Shown one piece after another: positions 58,061 through 64,000 of a stretch of 64,000 nucleotides of DNA. Positions within the stretch are counted from its first letter, which is position 1. Each line of letters opens with the position of its first letter. The notes below the pieces were generated by a model. The model searched no databases and was not told the DNA's origin. It saw only the letters and a list, made by a program, of their open reading frames with translations. The translations under genes and the position numbers were made by a program. Source of the stretch: Lumbricus terrestris (lineage: Eukaryota > Annelida > Clitellata > Crassiclitellata > Lumbricidae); NCBI GenBank assembly GCA_949752735.1, contig OX457053.1:29322232-29386231 (forward strand), read 5' to 3'.

Positions 58061-58579
58061 TTACACCAGAGGTATGCCTACCATCTGCATTGAATAATAA
58101 CAATTATTAGCATTATTACACGACGTGAAACAAACCAAGCCATGTTTGAACATATGTACAGGATCAGTACAGGCGCAACACAACATCAGGCCTTATTAAA
58201 ATTATATATGTATGCATCTATATATATATATAATTATAGACTTACAGCACCTATCCAGGAAATCAAGACTTAATCTACTTTAAAAAGTTGAAGCTTTTAC
58301 CCTGCAGGTAGATGACAATACCCGTGTAAAGCATCCTATAGAAATAGATCGCTGTCGACTATGCCATAGATGTTGTCTTAAGTTAATTACAATTGCAATT
58401 ACAATATGTAATTCAGAGCGTATGCGCTATATGATAAAGACCCACTCCATTGTATCATATTTTTTTACATCATATCACTTGAGTCACATTATATCCTGTT
58501 ATAACTACATCAAGCATCCAAGTCAGTAGTACTCAGTACACACACGTTTAATGGGATGCGCTTGTTCAAACGTTTCACA

Positions 58580-59028
58580 CATGGGCGGAGACTTAGGGGC
58601 AGGGGGACGGTCTCCCTGAATGTATGGGGACCGTCCATGCATTTGTCCCCTCCCCAATCGTTAAGTATTAAGACGTGTACACTTCACGAACACACTGGTG
58701 ACGTTAAAACGTTAGAAGAACAAATGACGAAATGACTAAAAACAAACATCATCAGCCATTTTGGCAGGGAAATGGTAGGATTTATAGTAAATTTCGACGA
58801 AATGACTTTAAAAAAGGTCATCAACATTTTTGGCAGAGGAAATTGTATTTTCTCCTGGAGATTTCGGCGAAATGACTAAAAAAGGTCGTCAGAAATTTTG
58901 GTCGGCAAAAATATGGAAAGTTCAGCATTTCTTCGGCGACTCAGCCATTCGTCCGCCAAAAATCTCGCGTCCTTCCTTCGACCGCTCGTTCGTCCCCCCG
59001 CAAGTTGTACCCCAAGTCTCCGCCCATG
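58580..59028. mobile_element. hAT-like MITE, 449 bp, related to 6944-10307
   Basis: Inverted ends CATGGGCGGAGACTT. Target duplication GTTTCACA/GTTCCACA with one mismatch (58572-58579, 59029-59036). It contains three AATGACTAAAAAAGGTCGTC-type motifs. Confidence 0.92.
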
Positions 59029-59145
59029 GTTCCACATTGTCCCGACTTGAGAATGGGTCGTTCTGGCAGGAATGTTATCGCGTTGCGGAAACATTACCGC
59101 TGGCAAGAAATACATCGCATTTGCGAAGCATTACGTCTCGATGGA

Positions 59146-59271
<126 letters not shown>

Positions 59272-59451
59272 TTGCAGCAACATTACACAAATATGCAATA
59301 CTTTACCAAGTTCACTGTCTGTTTTGAATTACGCTAGAACACGACAGGGTCGAGGACTCGAGGTACCATACTCGTGAGTCATGACGACCTTGAATATGCA
59401 TTTTCAGCCGGTACACAGATACATGTACAGCCATAGGCACCGGTCCAGACA

Positions 59452-59466
59452 GCCAGATAGACAGAC

Positions 59467-59506
<40 letters not shown>

Positions 59507-59635
59507 GGATAGAGAACCACCGAATAAGGTTGAGACTAAACGAGCAGGGGAGCTGGGTAGAGAGACACAAAGAGAGACAGACAGATACACAGAGAAACAG
59601 ACAGATAGGCGCACAGATAGACAGACAGAGACTGA
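59452..59635. repeat. (GACA)n-rich microsatellite
   Basis: A near-pure (GACA)n run at 59460-59505, followed by degenerate GACAGATA words to 59630. It directly abuts the GPCR stop codon side. Confidence 0.9.
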
Positions 59636-59654
59636 TTCATGCCATAAGTTGTGT

Positions 59655-60531
59655 TCATTGGAGGCACTGTCTCTCCTCCACCACCTCCTCCTCCTCCTCC
59701 GTCCCCATCTCCTCCATCTCAAGCTCCGTCGTCGAGCGCTCCGATCTCACCATCATCGTCATCATCCCGTTCAGCCTCCGCATCTCCATCCGTCGCTGCA
59801 ACCGTTCCTGCTCCCCATTCTCCTCCGACCGCAGAAGCACCTCCCTGTACTGCGACATCTCCAGCTCCTCACGAATATAAGCGGCCAGCGTGGACGGAAG
59901 ACTGGACATACTATCACTGTCCTCCTCTTCCTCCTCCTCCGTCTCATACGCCAGCATCCGCCCCGTGTCCATCCTCATCAGCCCTCCCATACCCTGCACC
60001 CTTGCCCCCGTCAAGTCCCTCTCGCCGCCCCTCGCGGCAGCGGCCCCCGCATGCTGCTGCTGCTGCTGCCAACCGGGAACCACCAGCTTCCCCGCCGGAC
60101 TGACCAACCGACTCTCGCCGCCAACTCTCGTCGTCACAGGCTGTTGACGAGATCTCGTCGACGTGATCTCGACGGCCGTGTCCAAGGTGACGGAGACGTC
60201 CGAGTAGCAGGGGCTCGGTACGAAGCGACGTCCGCCGGGTCCGCGGCCGAGCTTCCGAGGGAGGCAACAGAAGCAGAGCGTCTGACGGAAGGCCCGGCGG
60301 AACTTTCGCGACATCAGGTTGTACAGGATGGGATTGATTGTGGAGCTGACGTAGTAGAGAATACCTGTAGTAAACCCAATCACAGGTAAGGTAATCGAGT
60401 AATCGTAATTAAGACTTTTTTGTAAAGAGTGCCTTAATTCCAAGGCAAAATTTGTTGGCAGGTAGTGATATAAACGGCGGAGATATCAGACAAGCAGGAA
60501 AGAGCAAGGGAAGAAATAGAGATCGAGAGAC

Positions 60532-60626
<95 letters not shown>

Positions 60627-60772
60627 CAGAAAGAAAGACAGACAGAGAGACAGGCAGACAGAAGCGCTAAAGAGATCGCATGCGCTGACTAAATCTGTGC
60701 CGTGGAGATCTGTGGGCTTCCCGTTTTCGCACATTATTACGAGCTCAAAGGACTTTCTCTTACAGTCATCGC

Positions 60773-60813
<41 letters not shown>

Positions 60814-61980
60814 GTGGAAATGACCCTTTAGAAATTTTTTCCTTAACCATATGTGTTTTGTTTCAGTTGGTTGGCACCTGGAGTCGGGTTCTCTGGTCTT
60901 AAGAGGTCGACTGTTCAAATCCAGATCGCGTCTCTATTTCATATAAATTATTTACTGCTTAATATGACTGTAATGCACCAAAGATCGTAATCGCAATCGT
61001 AATCGTAATCTCCTAATTTCTAAAGCGCCACTCGAAAGTGGCTAAGGTCACCCTCCTCTTTAGTCTTTGCTTTGGACTGGCACTAACAGAGTAGGTCAGC
61101 GGCGCAATTAGGGTAAACAGCCAGTGTCATATAGTCAGTGTTAGTAGAGTCTTCATATACGACCTAATTATTAAGAAAAGAACAAAGTGCGAAGAACTGC
61201 AGCTCTCCAGATAAGCGTTAGCTTCTTCTCCTCACGAGTCGATTCACTTAACCCTCTACTGCTCTACTATCGATTGCATATTTAAATATTTCCAATAATA
61301 TGTTTTCTTATTTCTTTGCATCTGCTAACTTAAAAATGCATTGTGATCAGTATAGTATGTATACACTGAATCGATTCAATAAATTTTTGATTTTGATTTG
61401 ATTTTTTTGATTGATCTCCTAAAGAGGCGCTGCATGAAATTGTCTGTTGCGATTACAACTAACCAATCGAAAGACAAGACAAGACACGTTTTTCACGTTG
61501 AACATTAAAGACTTCAGTCAGTTCAGACATCATATAAGGAGACATGCTGGGTTCGGCGCCTTGTAGCTGGAGGGCACCAGGTTCCAATTCACCTCAGGCC
61601 ACCGCGTATAGTGTCTTTGAGCAAGTCCTTCACTCGCAATTGCTCGTGCGCTTCGGCATGAAACTCCGATCCAGTGCCCGCGCTGTAATTGGAAGCGCCT
61701 CTGAGTAGCGAGAGCTCTAAGGGTTCCATAGTAATTGCGAAAAAAAAATCAAACATGTACATTCAAAGATAGAACATGTATATGGTCAATTGGTCATAAT
61801 GAGTGGTTATGGTCTGCCATATAGGGTCTGGATGCTGACAGTCTGTACCTGAAACGTAGAAGAGTCCGTGGTTAACCTCAAGCAGAGCTGGAGTCCACTC
61901 GTCCTCTCCCACCTGGGCCGACAGGATCCGCTGAGCGTGGAATGGGGCCCAGCAGAAGAAGAAGCTGACGACGACGGCAA
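59655..61980 (-). CDS. Neuropeptide GPCR, neuromedin U/pyrokinin-receptor-like, last two exons
   Basis: A seven-transmembrane receptor that would couple a peptide signal to G proteins at the plasma membrane. Exons on -: 61849-61980 (132 nt) and 59655-60364 (710 nt), joined g|gt to give FYVSGILYYVSS. The first holds TM6 (VVVSFFFCWAPFHAQRIL, with the C-W-x-P motif) and extracellular loop 3. The second holds TM7 with SSTINPILYNLMS (N-P-x-x-Y) and the F-R-R-A-F helix-8 start, then a palmitoylation-type C-F-C-C. The cytoplasmic tail is about 210 residues, with poly-Q/A, R-rich and poly-E stretches, long for this family. F-H-A-Q-R after TM6 favours the neuromedin U/capa/pyrokinin group. TM1-TM5 exons must lie beyond the right edge. 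Splice sites are GT-AG. Confidence 0.85.
60535..60660. repeat. (GA)n then (GACA)n in the GPCR intron
   Basis: A pure GA run of about 58 bp passes into GACA tetramers. Confidence 0.95.
60777..60811. repeat. (TA)n microsatellite
   Basis: About 17 TA units in the GPCR intron. Confidence 0.95.
60984..61065 (-). repeat. LINE family 1 3' end fragment (antisense)
   Basis: GATCGTAATCGCAATCGTAA at the left is the reversed (GATTAC)n tail. The body is retained only to CGCCACTCGAAAGTGG. Confidence 0.65.
61545..61735 (+). repeat. tRNA-derived SINE, copy 6
   Basis: B-box-like GGTTCCAATTC (61580-61590), the shared CACTCGCAATTGCTC body and the GGAAGCGCCTCTGAGTAG tail. It lies in the GPCR intron, 114 bp from the TM6 exon. 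Confidence 0.8.
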
Positions 61981-62219
61981 CTAAAATGATGACATCATCA
62001 AAAACATCTTAATCACCGTTAGTCATCGTCAACACCATCATCATCTGTTCATCTCTGTATCATCATCATCCTCGTTTCACTTCTTTTTCTTGTCTCTGAT
62101 TTTTTGTGTGACGGAGGATCTAACTAATCCATCTTCACTTTAGCCAGATGTCACAACGACCACAGAGAAGTGTCATAACCTCCCATCTGAATTCAATTTC
62201 CCTCCCATTCCACTCAGCT

Positions 62220-62335
62220 TCCTCGCATCCATCCGTCCGCCCACCCGTCCACCCACCCATCCACCCACCCATTCACCCACTCATTCACCCCCACAAATTC
62301 ACCCACCCATCCATCAACCTTACCATCTACCCATA
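62220..62335. repeat. (CCAC/CATC)n imperfect microsatellite
   Basis: C-rich tetramers, mainly CCAC, CCAT and TCAC. Confidence 0.88.
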
Positions 62336-62811
62336 CATCTTCCCACTCTTTTTACACGCAGAGGCAATCCCTTGTATCGTTCTGGGACAACCTGTCATTC
62401 TGCGACAGATGAGACAACAGATGGAACGACAGCTCAGCCCACAAGGATCAACATCGCGCGACACAAAACTGACGGAGAGCAATTCAAGAATTTATGACAT
62501 CCGACTGAAGACAATAGAACAGGAGACAACAGCGGACGGAATTAAAGACAACGGACAGATTGAAGGATGGAGGGAAGAAGAGAAGGAAGCTATATAGGAA
62601 GGAACGATGGAAAGAAAGAATGGGAGACAGGGAGAGCAGGGAGTCTGACAGACATTCTAAGTGGATATTTGCATAGAGGAGAACTAGATGGGTTGCTAGC
62701 GAAAGGGAAATGAATTCGGTGACGAAGATTGTTTTTCAACGTCTTTATACAACGCAGTGGAAAAACTGAACGAGTCATGGTGTCACTGATGCAATTCGAT
62801 GCGACACACAG

Positions 62812-63400
62812 AAAGACAGACAGGCAGACAGACAGATAGACTCACTCAGACATACACTGACACACACAGACACACAGCCATATATACAAGATACAAACCA
62901 CACCCAAACACGCATACCCAAATTGAAACAGCAGACAAACAGACAGACAGACAGACAGGCAGGCAGACAGACAGACAGACAGATAGACTCACTCAGACAT
63001 ACACTGACACACACAGACACACAGCCATATATACAAGATACAAACCACACCCAAACACGCATACCCAAATTGAAACAGCAGACAAACAGACAGACAGACA
63101 GACAGGCAGACAGACAGATAGACTCACTCAGACATACACTGACACACACAGACACACAGCCGTATATACAAGATACAAACCACACCCAAACACGCATACC
63201 CAAATTGAAACAGCAGACAAACAGACAGACAGACAGACAGATAGACTCACTCAGACATACACTGACACACACAGATACACAGCCATATATACAAGATACA
63301 GACCACACCCAAACATGCATACCCAAATTGAAACAGCAGACAGACAGACATACAGACAGACAGAGACACAGACAGACACAGATAATTGCACAGCGAACGA
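62812..63400. repeat. Satellite-like array with a 120-150-bp super-unit, four copies
   Basis: Each unit has a (GACA)n block of variable length, then ACTCACTCAGACATACACTG, CACAGCCATATATACAAGAT, CCCAAACACGCATACCCAAA and TTGAAACAGCAGACA. Units start at about 62830, 62980, 63115 and 63238. GACA-rich sequence continues to 63490. Long frames of T-D-R-Q repeats are artefacts. Confidence 0.95.
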
Positions 63401-63785
63401 TATCAAGACCGACCCACGCAGACAGACAGAAAGACAGACAGACGGTGACAAAGAGACAGACAGACAAACCGACAAGCAGTTGGACACACAAACACATTCA
63501 CAGACGCACAATGTCAGACAGACACACGCCCACATGCATACAAGCATAAGGTACACGGTATAATATTCACGCCAGCAATTCGTTGCGTCAATCCAAGAGA
63601 CTATTCACGTGAAGATGTCAGTCATCGATGCGACCATCATTAGCAAATGCAGCGAATGATAGAGCGCCAACTTCAGACAACAGTTGAACACAGAACTTGA
63701 AAGCAAGGGAAGCCAACCGTCTAAGAATAGACTCAGCTGACACATTGTGGTCCTAACGATCACCTCACGGAGCCGTAGACACCAA

Positions 63786-63788
<3 letters not shown>

Positions 63789-63827
<39 letters not shown>
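63789..63827. repeat. (CAG)13 trinucleotide repeat
   Basis: Thirteen uninterrupted CAG triplets. No supporting exon structure was seen, so it is treated as non-coding. Confidence 0.95.
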
Positions 63828-63828
<1 letters not shown>

Positions 63829-64000
63829 TCCCTCAGGCGGACAGAAAGCCGCCAAGGTGTGAACTGGAGACAGCGGTGTCTATACGGATAAATCCATTTG
63901 CAAACGTGATTCGCAGATGTTTGTGGTCTTGATGTGAGCAGGAAACCTGTCGACCGCGTTGACATGCCATTTAATATTTTATAAGCTTTCCCAAGGGTTT

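Noticed and set aside
59649..60389. 246-codon + frame opposite the GPCR tail
   Set aside because: It mirrors the low-complexity coding strand of the receptor. The - frame has TM7 and splice-site support.
62775..63563. Frames of 200-254 codons (T-D-R-Q or V-C-L-S repeats)
   Set aside because: Products of the GACA-based satellite, open in several frames.

Overview
This is animal genomic DNA: spliced genes with GT-AG introns, dense transposons and long microsatellites, and nothing bacterial in organisation. Three Ty3/gypsy elements have the copia-like pol order protease-integrase-RT-RNase H. That order is known from Gmr1-like elements of deuterostomes. With the small introns and a neuromedin U/pyrokinin-type receptor, this suggests a marine invertebrate deuterostome (echinoderm, hemichordate or similar). 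The species is not resolved.

Layout. 0-6.3 kb: SINE, microsatellite and a decayed gypsy element (A) split by a LINE. 6.7-10.5 kb: a nest of DNA transposons, a TIR element split by a 3.4-kb hAT-like element that holds LINE pieces, tandem repeats and another TIR element. 11.0-16.5 kb: a Helitron-like insertion, a candidate 2.25-kb DNA transposon, SINEs and a TIR MITE. 16.8-24.4 kb: a complete gypsy element (B) with 1019-bp LTRs, a 5-bp target duplication and one 1671-codon gag-pol ORF. 24.9-33.6 kb: ALAD (porphobilinogen synthase), nine exons, 337 aa, on +. 36.5-51.1 kb: exons of a C2-domain protein on -, with gypsy element C (38.4-42.1 kb) and many MITEs and LINE pieces in its introns. 51.3-59.6 kb: intergenic repeats, including about 0.9 kb of (ACAT)n. 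59.6-62.0 kb: the last two exons of a peptide GPCR on -. 62.2-64 kb: satellite-like repeats.

The host genes do not form a pathway: haem biosynthesis, a C2 membrane-binding protein and a neuropeptide receptor. The window's main interest is mobile-element archaeology. At least twelve short DNA transposons have target duplications that can be read directly, and several insertions are confirmed by an empty copy elsewhere in the same window.

Limits: exons were called by eye from reading frame, splice sites and family motifs. Exons with weak conservation have certainly been missed.
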